Shown: piece by piece, positions 8,780 through 17,948 of the stretch
Layout: every line of letters begins with the position of its first letter
Numbering within the stretch: the first letter of the stretch is position 1
From: Nannochloropsis oceanica
Lineage: Eukaryota; Sar; Eustigmatophyceae; Eustigmatales; Monodopsidaceae
DNA length: 64,000 bases
Assembly (NCBI GenBank): GCA_004519485.1
Contig: CP038116.1
Location: forward strand, 496,001 to 560,000
Direction of reading: 5' to 3'
Translations under genes and position numbers: made by a program
Notes under the pieces: model-generated
The model's input: the letters and a program-made list of their open reading frames with translations, nothing else
Told to the model about the DNA's origin: nothing
Databases searched by the model: none

Positions 8780-10090
8780 ATGGCGCCGCGCTCGACATGT
8801 AGCGTCCTCCTGGCCGCCTATTTTATATGCCGTGCAGTCACCCAGGCATTCGTCCACCTTCCTGCTCCCCCCCCCTTATCTCCTGCCACTGCTGCTGCGG
8901 CTGCTGTACGTAGCCACCACGCCTACCGACACGCGACCATGCGCCTCTTTATGACGGCTGCGGCCAATCACAACAATCCACTAAGTCTCGAGGAGATTTC
9001 CCAGAAAATCAAATTTGAAGTCACAGATTTGGACGCAGGGGCCTATGGGCTGGAGAGCAAGGACGTGGCTTATGCAGGTACGTGTTGGTGTCTATATTTC
9101 ACTGAGTGGTGATTGCCTTGAAGTAGGAGTCAATGTAGAAGAGGACTGGGTCTGTGTACAGCGTGATCATGTGTACTCCATCAAAGAATTTGTGGCCCAG
9201 AAAATACCTTTGATTGTGATCCAGATGTTTCTTCTCTTTCGTCGGTGTCTCATCATACCATCCCGGCTCATTCACACCTCCTCCTTACCATCTTTTCTCT
9301 CTTCCTCCCTCCCTCCCTCCCTCCCTCCCTCCCTCCCTCCCTCCCTCTCTCCCCCAAATAAATAGTGGAAATTGCCAAGGTCAAAATCCCCCTTCCTGAA
9401 GGGACCGGGTTAGGACTGGGCTTGGAAGAACTCAAACGCGGGCGTGACGGACGTGGATGTGTATTGATTTCCGCCATCCAACCGGGGGGGAATGCCGAAA
9501 AGGCTGCAGGCGAAGAGCAGAAGATACGTGTGGGGGACATGATTTGTTACCTGGGACGAGAGCCAAACGGGATGGTACGCACAGAGGGGTTGGATTTTGA
9601 GCAGACCATGGAGGCACTACGTACATATATCCAAAGTAACGACGCCACTTCCATCACCCTCGTTCTTAAGAGACTCGTCTTTCGCGAGTCCGTCGATATC
9701 TCGCTGTCTTACACCCCCTCCCCAGAGGAAACAGAGAAATCGGGCACCGAACCCTGGACGCAATCGCTGTCCATGCTATGTGGCTCACAATTGAGGAAGG
9801 AGCTGTTGCGCTCCGGCTTGCCTGTGTATGATAAGAACACGCTCCGGTTCGATCAGCCCTACGTGACGGGGGACTGTGGCGGGGAGGGAATCTGCGGGAC
9901 GTGTCTCGTGCAGGTGCTAGAAGGAAAGGAGCTGTTGAATGAACCGGATGCGATCGAGGAGATGGTAATTCGGAAGTGGGGGGCGGCGAATTGGAGGTTG
10001 TCGTGTCGGGTGGTGGTAGGGGCAACAAATACTCCGGGTACAGTGAGGTTTCGATTGATGCCTCAGGCGCCGTTTATTAGGAAGAGGTGA
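8780..10090 (+). CDS. PDZ domain-2Fe-2S ferredoxin fusion, probably plastid
   Basis: Exons 8780-9077 and 9366-10090 (junction codon G|TG) give 340 aa. The N-terminus (MAPRSTCSVLLAAYFICRAVTQAFVHLP) is a hydrophobic signal followed by a TQ-AFVHLP site, matching bipartite plastid targeting in ochrophytes. A PDZ domain covers about 102-200, with carboxylate-binding loop GLGLGLEEL, then CVLISAIQPGGNAEKA and IRVGDMICYLG. A ferredoxin-like domain follows (about 205-330), with cluster ligands in GDCGGEGICGTC (Cys270, Cys276, Cys279) and a fourth Cys in WRLSCR (Cys313). The spacing C-x5-C-x2-C is that of adrenodoxin-type rather than plant photosynthetic ferredoxins. An electron-transfer or scaffold role at the thylakoid is inference. 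The intron ends in a long CCCT tract. Confidence 0.85.
9303..9348 (+). repeat. (CCCT)n microsatellite in intron
   Basis: About eleven CCCT units just before the 3' splice site of the PDZ-ferredoxin intron, serving as its polypyrimidine tract. The other strand, (GGGA)n, could form a G-quadruplex. Confidence 0.9.
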
Positions 10091-10971
10091 AGGAGGGGGG
10101 GGAAGGGGGGTTGGGAATGAGGATAGGGATGTCAGAGATGGTGGATGAGATGCACAGATAGGTAGGTAGATGGACCGAGAGAGAGGGACGACGCGCGAAG
10201 CACAATGAGAAGTAAACAAGTATGAATTTCGGTCGTTTTGTAAAGATGAAAGAGAAGCTCACGCCGTGGCCCCATACACAAGAAGACAAGAGTGAGAACA
10301 ATTTGCTTGCGTTGCATCCAATGATGATGACGGCGGGAATAAGCCTAGTACGACTGACGAAAAAAGTGTAGTGGTCATCATGATAGAATGCACGAGCCGA
10401 AGAAATCATGTTATGAATAAGAATGACAAAAAGAAGGGATCCGACCTCGCACTGCTAAGGGGGTGCGCTCTGTGTCTCTGCCATCTTAACTTTACCTTTT
10501 GAGCTTGCCGCTATTTAATATATATGTATACTGACTACTGACTAAGCGTGTCCAGAGCCCGGATATCTCTTCCTTCTTGTCTTACATCTTCTTCTCCTCC
10601 TTCTTCTTGTCTTATTCCTCTCCTTATTATTCTCTTATTCTCTTTTTCTTCCTTTCCTTTTTCTTGTTGTCCTTCTTCTTACCTTCCCTCACCTTCCTCT
10701 TTTTCTTCTTCTCGTTCTTCTTCTTTTTTCCATTCTTCTTCTAAAGGTGTTCGTGGGCGAATTTTGGACTTGGGCTGTTGTCGATACGGAAATGTCGCTG
10801 GGCTCTTCTCATTGTTTCTTCAGCTTTACATACACTCACACAGTCACTTAAATCCTCATAAACAAGCATGAGCTTTCATAATCCTCCCTCCCTCTCTTCC
10901 TCCCTCCCTCCCTTCCTCCTCCTCCTCGTTCCAACAGTCCTCGTCCCTTCTATCCACCCTCCACTCCTTCC
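10091..10971. other. Convergent intergenic region, PDZ-ferredoxin / CEP104
   Basis: 880 bases between two 3' ends. The part 10560-10750 is a (TTC/TCC)-rich pyrimidine stretch on + with an open frame of Ser/Leu/Phe only, which I take as non-coding. No RNA gene seen. Confidence 0.5.
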
Positions 10972-13900
10972 TCAAATCCGCCCCGCACCCTCCCTTCGCG
11001 GGTTCTGCGGACACTGCATCAAATAATGAGCCTTCACCCCCTCCTCCGTCGCAGGATCAATCTCATAAAAACACAACGGGCACAGCGCCTCCTCCCTCCC
11101 TCCCTCCCTCCCTCCCTGCCCTACCTCCTCAAAATACGCGCCTGGCCCCATTCTCCAGGCGTCGAGCTGATCTCTCCTCACCGCCAACCCGCTCATGGCG
11201 CAGGGTACGTACTCCCCCTTGGCCTCCTCACACTCCGTCAACAAATGTTCCGACAACCCGAAGATCTCGATAACCTGGCCGCACTCCACACACCTCATTA
11301 ACAACGGACAATCCGTGAAGTAATGGTGGTCCAGGGCGTCCTCTGTCAAACCCGGCTCGTACAACCCACAGAATTGACAAGTCATCTCCTCCTCCTCCTC
11401 CTCCTCCTCCTCCTCCTCCACCACCACCACCACCTCCTCCTCCACCTCCTCCTCCTCCTCCTCCTCCTCCTCCTCCTCGCTCTCCCTCCCTTCCTCGTCC
11501 CCTTCTGTGATGGTCGTGTCGCCTTCCTGGTGTGGTTGGGGGGAAGGGGGAGGGCTTTGTCGTCTTGGTGCGGCAGCAGCAGCAGCGGGAGGAGCACTTA
11601 TGGGGGAAGCAGCTTGCTTCTTTCGTTGCTGCTGCTGCCGCTGCAGCACCAACTTGTGTTTTTGTGGCGGACTGTGGACGACGCCGCGAGAGGGTCGAAC
11701 AGCCGCAGTAGTAGAAGAAAGCTTCCCATGTGCTGCTGCCTTCAAATCCCCTACACACACACCCTCCTCTCCCTCCTTCATACCTCCTCCCTCTCTTCCC
11801 CACCCACCCTCTCTCCCGATCCCAACCGGCAAGGTGCCCTCCGCCAACACCTTCCGGAACGCCTCTTCGTATTCATCCTTCTGCTTCCGCCTCAACAAAG
11901 GCTCGATGTACCCATATACCCTCCCCCCCACCACTCGAAAGAGGGCCACCACCACCTCCCTCCCTCCCTCCCTCACCTCATGACTGGAATGCGAAAACAC
12001 TTTAGCCCCCCTTAAGAATCCCATCACCCCCTCCAGCCCTACCGGCCCTCCCTTCCTCCCCCCTCCTCCCAACTCTACCAGCTTCTTCAAGAGCACCAAC
12101 CGACACACGACCGTCTTGGCGGCATTTGCTTGCTTTCCCTCCAGCTTTCGCAGTGCATACGGTCCCACCCCTCCCACCCCCACACAAGGGGAGGACGCAA
12201 GGGAGAGCAGGCCCGATAGAGCCGCGTCTCGCACCCGCTGCTGTCCGTCCCCTAGTCTGTTGACGAGGGAGGCAATGACCGGCTCAATTAACGGGCCGAC
12301 GACCGAACGCTTGAGTTTCGTGGCCTGCGCAGCAGCAAGGAAGGCGGGAAGGAGGGCGAGCACGGACATGAGCACCTGGGTCATTTTATCCTCCACTGCG
12401 ATCGTCAGCACGTCCGCAACAGCGGACAACCCTTCCTTAATATCAAATCCTCCTTCCCTCCCTCCCTGTCCTCCTTCGACCCCTCCCTCCACCAAGAGCT
12501 TGGCCTTCAGCACGGCCGCGTCCCGCAACGCCCAGCTTTTGCTCAAAAAGCACCTTGTCCAATACTCCCCGAACACATACACCAGCTCCGCCACCTCTCC
12601 CTCCCTCCCTCCCTCCCTCCCTCCCAGTGGCTCGGGAAACGGAAGATCGCGCCAGTCATAGGTGGGAATCCCGTCCAAAGGGTGAGGTCCTTCTCCCTGC
12701 CATGCCCACTCTCTCTCTCCCCGTCCCTCCTCTTTTCCCCCTCTTTCTCCTCCTTCTTCTCCTTCTTCTTCGTGCCCTCCCTCCAACCCTCCCCCCCTCC
12801 CTGGCACACGTCGGTCCACTGGCAACGGCGCGTCTTCATCAAACACAGGCAGTGCCCGGGAAGAACGAATTGGTGAAGGAGGGTAGGCCAAAGGCGGGGG
12901 GGGGGGCATCCCTCTATCTTCTGCCTCTTCTTTTTCTTCTTCTTCTCCTCCTCCTCCTCCTCCTCCTCCTCTTCCCTTTCCTCCTCCTCCACCTCCATTT
13001 CCTCCAGGGACGATGGCCTCCGAGTCGTGGTGCAATGGATGCTGAAACACGTGTGCGCCTCCTTCTCCTCTACTTGGTGATGGGGGGCGGGGAAGGGACG
13101 GAGGGAGGGAGGTCCGCCCTGCTGCTCCTACTGGGATCTCGTCATACTCTCGAGCGGGGATGACACCCCCACTTGCACCACGACTGCTGGTTGCGGTGGT
13201 GGTGGCAGTGCCGCCTCCACCTCCCACCCTCACAGGCTCGATCGGCAAGTGCAGCTGATGCTGTGGTTGCCGTTGGAACCCACCCGCTGTTAAAGGAGGG
13301 TAAAACGACGGTGACAGACCCCCCTCCCTCCCTCCCTCTCTCCCTCCCTGTCCCAAGTGACCGTGCCGAAGGTACGGCCGGAGCTTTCCCTCCATCTCTC
13401 GTCTCAAAATCTCGATCTCAAATTTGAGAGCCTTGGCTTTATCGTATTCTTCTGCCCTGACCGCCTTCCTCTTCTCCTCCTCCAGAGCACTGATCCTTCC
13501 TCCCATCCCCCGTAGGGCTGACTCGGCCGCCTTCAGTCGTTTTGCCTCGTCGTAATTCTCTTCCTTCACGGCAGCTTCTTTGGCCAGGGTCAACATCCGC
13601 AACCTGCGGGTCGTTTGTGGGTCGAACGGCGACATCTCGTACACTAAATCATGCACACCCTCCTCCCCCTCCTCACTCACTCCCTCAGGGCGTGAGGGGG
13701 GCTGTCCGACCTCCCCTTCTTCTCCTCCGAGGAGGTTGATAGCTATTAGGCCCACTTGATTGAAAAGGTTGTACTTATTGACGTAACATTGGTGGATGAT
13801 CAATTTTAAGTACCGCCCTGAGCAGGATAAAAAGACGCTCTTTAATTCGCGAGCTTGGAAGTCGGAGCGCTGGTTGCTATTGAGGGAGAGGTAGCCGAGA

Positions 13901-14202
13901 CGGGCAAAGGCAGCACTCTCGTACGTAGACCCGTCACCGATAAAAAGCTCGATTTTGGTTGCAATTTTACATTGGTGGGAGAGAAGCTGGACGCGGGTGA
14001 GGTGGGGAGGAGGGCCGGACAAGCAGGGATCGAAGGGGGGGGGGGACGTGGAGGAGGAGGAGGAAGAGGAGGTCAGGAGGGCGAGGCCGAGTTCTTGCGG
14101 GTAGTCGCAGAACCGTGGAGATTGCCAGCCCTTGGTTCCAGGGCTGTGTACGTTGAGTTCATCGGCTGGATAATCGGGGTCTTGACCCGATGCGTAGACC
14201 AC
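10972..14202 (-). CDS. CEP104: CEP104-like ciliary tip / centrosomal protein
   Basis: Single exon, 1076 aa. Order of parts: N-terminal jelly-roll domain (about 1-160; CKIATKIELFIGDGSTYESAAFARLGYLSLNSNQRSDFQARELKSV with VNKYNLFNQVGLIAINLLG is characteristic of CEP104/FAP256); coiled coil (about 199-272, KEENYDEAKRLKAAESALRG repeated as RAEEYDKAKALKFEIEILRR); low-complexity Pro/Gly/Glu linker; TOG-type HEAT region (about 550-800, VYVFGEYWTRCFLSKSWALRDAAVLKAKLLV, VNRLGDGQQRVRDAALSGLLSL); poly-Glu; and a C-terminal zinc-finger array (CQFCGLYEPG...HHYFTDCPLLMRCVECGQVI...LSEHLLTEC...CPLCFYEIDP...HYLMQCP). In other eukaryotes CEP104 binds tubulin at growing ciliary tips. Glu, Gly and Pro runs coded by TCC/CCT repeats make it longer than usual. 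Confidence 0.9.
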   Translation of the reverse strand: MVYASGQDPDYPADELNVHSPGTKGWQSPRFCDYPQELGLALLTSSSSSSSTSPPPFDPCLSGPPPHLTRVQLLSHQCKIATKIELFIGDGSTYESAAFARLGYLSLNSNQRSDFQARELKSVFLSCSGRYLKLIIHQCYVNKYNLFNQVGLIAINLLGGEEGEVGQPPSRPEGVSEEGEEGVHDLVYEMSPFDPQTTRRLRMLTLAKEAAVKEENYDEAKRLKAAESALRGMGGRISALEEEKRKAVRAEEYDKAKALKFEIEILRREMEGKLRPYLRHGHLGQGGREGGREGGLSPSFYPPLTAGGFQRQPQHQLHLPIEPVRVGGGGGTATTTATSSRGASGGVIPAREYDEIPVGAAGRTSLPPSLPRPPSPSRGEGGAHVFQHPLHHDSEAIVPGGNGGGGGGKGRGGGGGGGGEEEEKEEAEDRGMPPPPPLAYPPSPIRSSRALPVFDEDAPLPVDRRVPGRGGGLEGGHEEEGEEGGERGGKEEGRGEREWAWQGEGPHPLDGIPTYDWRDLPFPEPLGGREGGREGEVAELVYVFGEYWTRCFLSKSWALRDAAVLKAKLLVEGGVEGGQGGREGGFDIKEGLSAVADVLTIAVEDKMTQVLMSVLALLPAFLAAAQATKLKRSVVGPLIEPVIASLVNRLGDGQQRVRDAALSGLLSLASSPCVGVGGVGPYALRKLEGKQANAAKTVVCRLVLLKKLVELGGGGRKGGPVGLEGVMGFLRGAKVFSHSSHEVREGGREVVVALFRVVGGRVYGYIEPLLRRKQKDEYEEAFRKVLAEGTLPVGIGREGGWGREGGGMKEGEEGVCVGDLKAAAHGKLSSTTAAVRPSRGVVHSPPQKHKLVLQRQQQQRKKQAASPISAPPAAAAAAPRRQSPPPSPQPHQEGDTTITEGDEEGRESEEEEEEEEEEEVEEEVVVVVEEEEEEEEEEEMTCQFCGLYEPGLTEDALDHHYFTDCPLLMRCVECGQVIEIFGLSEHLLTECEEAKGEYVPCAMSGLAVRRDQLDAWRMGPGAYFEEVGQGGREGGREEALCPLCFYEIDPATEEGVKAHYLMQCPQNPRREGAGRI
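11385..11482. repeat. (TCC)n/(GGA)n repeat coding poly-Glu in CEP104
   Basis: Near-pure TCC units interrupted by a few ACC units. On the minus strand this is the Glu-rich stretch (with a Val-rich interruption) just before the zinc fingers. Confidence 0.9.
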
Positions 14203-15300
14203 CTGAGAAGGTGGGGAGGGAGTGGAGAGAGGAGAGGGAGGGGAGGAATGAATAGTGGAGGAATTGATTGGTTAGAGGAAATTGTCGACTCAATGCACTG
14301 GCTCAAATAGGAGTCTGTGGTGCTCAATGGATCGATTTGTAGTGTGTCCGTGTCTACAAGAGTCTCTTTGCAACTTATACAGCACCCGGGGGCGAAAAGA
14401 AGTCGAGCGTGCCTCTTCTTTCCACACAGCAATGCACCATATATGCAGCGCATCCTCCCCTATTATTCAACCCCATCCATCAGATTCGCGGCATAACTAT
14501 TCCAGCTTGCATCGTCTGCTCATTTAATGTAACAATCGTCTAGTTGCCCTTCATCCTTTTCATACCCAGTCTCTCCCCTTTTCGCGCGCAGGCCCAAACG
14601 TACCTGGAAATTTATTTTGCTCATGGTTAGGCGGCGAGGGTGGCACCCTCAGCGTTGCGGCAAGGCCAGTTAGCCCCTCTACGTGCCCTCTCGTTGTCAC
14701 GGCGGGCGAAGCAGTGCCTGTGGTCGTTGTATGGGAAGAAAGAAAGAATGGGCAAAAAGAAGTAAGGCAAAAAGCGATGATGCCTTCTCGTCAATCCACA
14801 CCTGCTAGCTATGTAAAGAGATGGAATAGGGCGCTCGTGCGCTCCCTGCACACAGTGTCTGCTTGTTGTACTCAAGGGGCTGCATAACTCGGCCATAAAG
14901 TGTTAAAAGGCACAGTCGTCTTTCAGTTCCCCATTCCCAGACCAACTTCCAGCGCGCCAAGCTGCCGTTTGGCCATTTTCTGTGGTCCCTTTTTTTTTAA
15001 GAAGATAGGAATCTGCCTCATTCACGCCTTTGTTGGGTGTGTCCTCTTATATTTCTGTGGTCTGTACCTGGTGTGAAATCCCCCACATGCTCGCTCTTAG
15101 TCTTGGGCGTGCTCTCCTGAACCGGTGGTGGACTCTATGCAGCGAGCTTCACTTTCCTAGCACGTGCAGACACGTGCATAGCAAAACTTCCCATCAAGAA
15201 GCAGTCACCCTCTAGCCCAATCCGTTTTCCCGATACATGGACGTATGCCTGACTCCAATCTTATCGACATTTCCACCTCCTTATACATCCACAGGAAGCT
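14203..15300. other. Divergent promoter region, CEP104 / dioxygenase
   Basis: 1.1 kb between start codons pointing away from each other. It has the composition of non-coding DNA, with a T9 run at about 14991. No domain-bearing frame and no RNA gene found. Promoters and 5' UTRs of both genes are expected here. Confidence 0.5.
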
Positions 15301-17263
15301 ATGTCTTCTATTGAAAACCACGCCACCGCCACCCTCCCTCGCCCGGGCATGCCTGCCGTCCCACTTTCTCCGTCCAGGAAAGCACGTCCTCCAGCAGGAC
15401 CTGAGTCTCGCCTTTTAAGCATGCGAAACATCTCCTTGGTAAGAGATCGAGCGACAAAGAGACGCCAAAGTGTTGGGACGAGGCCTCTCAAAATCACCCA
15501 TCTTCGGACCCCGTCCGGGTGTCTCTCCCCTGCTGGCATCATCGCTTGTCGCCTCTACAAACATTCCCGAACAGATTCTGGAATCACTTCTGCTCCGCCT
15601 TTCTTATATTATAGTCTTTGAAAGTCTTTTCTGAGTCCTTTCGTGTTAGCAAACGAAACACTGCATTCCCAATCTGTAATTCTCTTAGATTCTCGGACAC
15701 CCCGTTACCCCATTTTCCCTCCCTCTCCCTCCCCACGCGCTTACCTTTCCCACCCTCACCACTACCTAGGTGAAACTGCATCAGGAAGACGGGATAGTTG
15801 AGGTCGCGTGGCAGGATGGGGCCCGCGGCCTGTTCCATGGCGCATGGTTGAGGGACAACTGCTCCAAGTATTTTGACCCTTCCGGCGGGCAGCGCATTCA
15901 AAATACCTTGAATCTCGGAGCCGATGCCTACATCCTTACGCAAGCAATGTCATCGTCTCTGGCTGGTGAAAATGCGAGCACCCCTTCTTCTTCTTCTCCC
16001 ACCACCCCGCATGAGCTCTTCAAAGTGACCTGGAAAGACGGCTTCTCCCACGCCTTTCCATCCGCGTGGCTTCGTCAACACTGCTTTGAGACCCGCCAAT
16101 ACCACCATGTTCAGCCCCGATTATGGGGCCGAGATCTGGTGTCTTATTTTCCTGGGCATGTTCTTCCCACAATTGCCCACAGTGACGTCGTCAAGGTTGC
16201 CGCGGGGAAGGAAGCCGGGTGGGAGGTAGCTGCGCATGGTTTTGTCCAGTGGATCACCCACTTGCGTGATTACGGCGTAGCGCTCGTGGAGGGTGTGCCG
16301 ACAGTCCCTGGGACAGTTATGCGCATGGCGGATTTGATTGCCTACCACCGGAAAACGCACTACGGAGATTCATTTCAGGTTGTCTCAGCGCGCAAGCCCA
16401 AGCACTTAGCGTACACGCCTGTGGAACTCGAAGGTACATTCTTCTTATTCATTCTTCGTTCCCTCCTTCCTCTTCGTCTTTTCTTTCCCTTATTTACATC
16501 TTTCTTTGTCCTCTTTGTCTCTCATCCTCCCAACCCAGTTCACACAGATCTCAACTACCGCGAGTCCAGCCCGGGCATCCAGCTATTGCACTGCCTGGCT
16601 TCGGATGCGCAAGGTGGGGAAAGCACGTTTGTGGATGGGTTTTTGGCGGCGGAGACCTTGCGGCGAGAGAGCCCTGAGGATTTTGCAACACTGTGTGAGG
16701 TTCCAATCCCGTTCAAGGTCAAGGATGGCTCTGGCTTCCAGTACTACAAGATTCCTACTATTTGCGTGGACGATGCCGGGCAGTTAGTCGAGGTTCATTT
16801 CAACGAGCGAACGCGCGGGCCTTTAGAGCTACCAGCAGCGGACATGGCTCGAGTGTATCGAGCGTTGGCCCACTTTCAAGAGATAGCATGCCGGCCCGAC
16901 TTGTGCGTGGAGGTGAAAATGAAAGCAGGGGATATGGTGGCGTTTAACAACCGCCGGATCCTGCATGGGCGGAAGGCGTTTGATCCGAGGACTGGGCTGC
17001 GGCATTTGGAAGGAACGTACGTGGACATGGATGAGTTTGGATGTTGCTTGCGCAAAAATGGGATAACGCCCTTGGGCATTGTGCGAGCGCAGGGCGGGCG
17101 AGGCGGAAGGGGGATGGAAGGTAGTGAAAGCAAGGGGGGGGGGAAGAAGAGGGCGCAGAATCAACAGGCATTTGCATTAGCCTCTGTGGCGTTGACGCAG
17201 CTTGGGCAGCAAACAGGGGATGGGAGGCACGGGAAGGCGACCGCGCCGCGAGCGTCACTTTGA
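15301..17263 (+). CDS. Gamma-butyrobetaine / trimethyllysine dioxygenase-like protein
   Basis: Exons 15301-15438, 15770-16433 and 16539-17263 join in phase to give 508 aa. The family uses Fe(II) and 2-oxoglutarate in the carnitine pathway. N-terminal domain: EVAWQDGARGLFHGAWLRDNC and a second strand pair FKVTWKDGFSHAFPSAWLRQHC. Catalytic domain: metal ligands in VHTDLNYRESSPGIQLLHCL (His269, Asp271), distal His in NNRRILHGRKAF (about 409) and 2-oxoglutarate Arg in GLRHLEGTYVDMDE. The N-terminal zinc ligands usual in this family (C-x-C-x2-C after WLRDN) are reduced to one Cys. A Ser/Pro insert and a Gly/Lys-rich C-terminal extension are unusual. Intron 2 (105 nt) is stop-free and a multiple of three, so it is easily misread as coding. 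I cannot separate BBOX from TMLH by eye. Exon 1 is the least certain part. Confidence 0.85.
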
Positions 17264-17948
17264 AAGGCCAGGCAGATATCATGAGATGGCAGCAGAAAGA
17301 TATAAAGGAAGCGGTCCGTTGTTGAGAGCAAAGGCAGGTTTGTTCATGAGATGCATGGTTTGCGAGTTTGTTTTGGAGAAGACGAGGAAACATATGGTTT
17401 GTGCGCCGTTTCGAGTATGTGTATGACGTATTGTTTTTGCAGGTATCTACCTTGGATTGTGATATTCATTCAACGCTGAGCAGCAATTTAAAAAAATGGG
17501 CGTGGAAATATTCAAGTTGTCGAGGAGAGACAGCAATCTTTGCGTGAGAGCAAGATAGGAAGAGACGAGTTTGTGTAGAAACATGCACATACGAGCATGA
17601 GTGTAGTGATATTAGAGATAAGGAGAGGTTGGACTTAGACGGAGAGTTTCCGTTCAAACGAGGGCACATCCAGGAATCGGAGAGAGGGATAAGGGATGCA
17701 CTTGAGCGAGTGTTAAGTTTTCGTATTCGCCTGCGGAAGCATATGTGAATCAAAAGCAAAACAAGCGCGACAGGATAAATCAGAAAGGCGAAGGAGACGA
17801 CCGGTAAAAGGAAGACACAGAGCCAGGAGAAATTTGGAGGGGGGAATCGAAATCCCGTGCCAGATACATTTTCTTCATTCTGTCCAAAATCGTCATCTAT
17901 TCTACACATGCAAATTTGCCTGTCTTTGAAATTCACCTACCCCCATAC
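17264..17948. other. Convergent intergenic region, dioxygenase / MRS2
   Basis: 685 bases between two 3' ends; relatively AT-rich near 17460-17500. A 156-codon frame on the minus strand has no recognisable family and looks like chance. 3' UTRs expected. Confidence 0.5.

Noticed and set aside
10548-10871. Ser/Leu-rich open frame on +
   Set aside because: Coded almost wholly by TTC/TCC repeats in a convergent intergenic region; low complexity only.
11323-12015. 230-codon Leu-rich open frame on +
   Set aside because: Antisense to the CEP104 poly-Glu and TOG coding region; a shadow of the TCC repeat.
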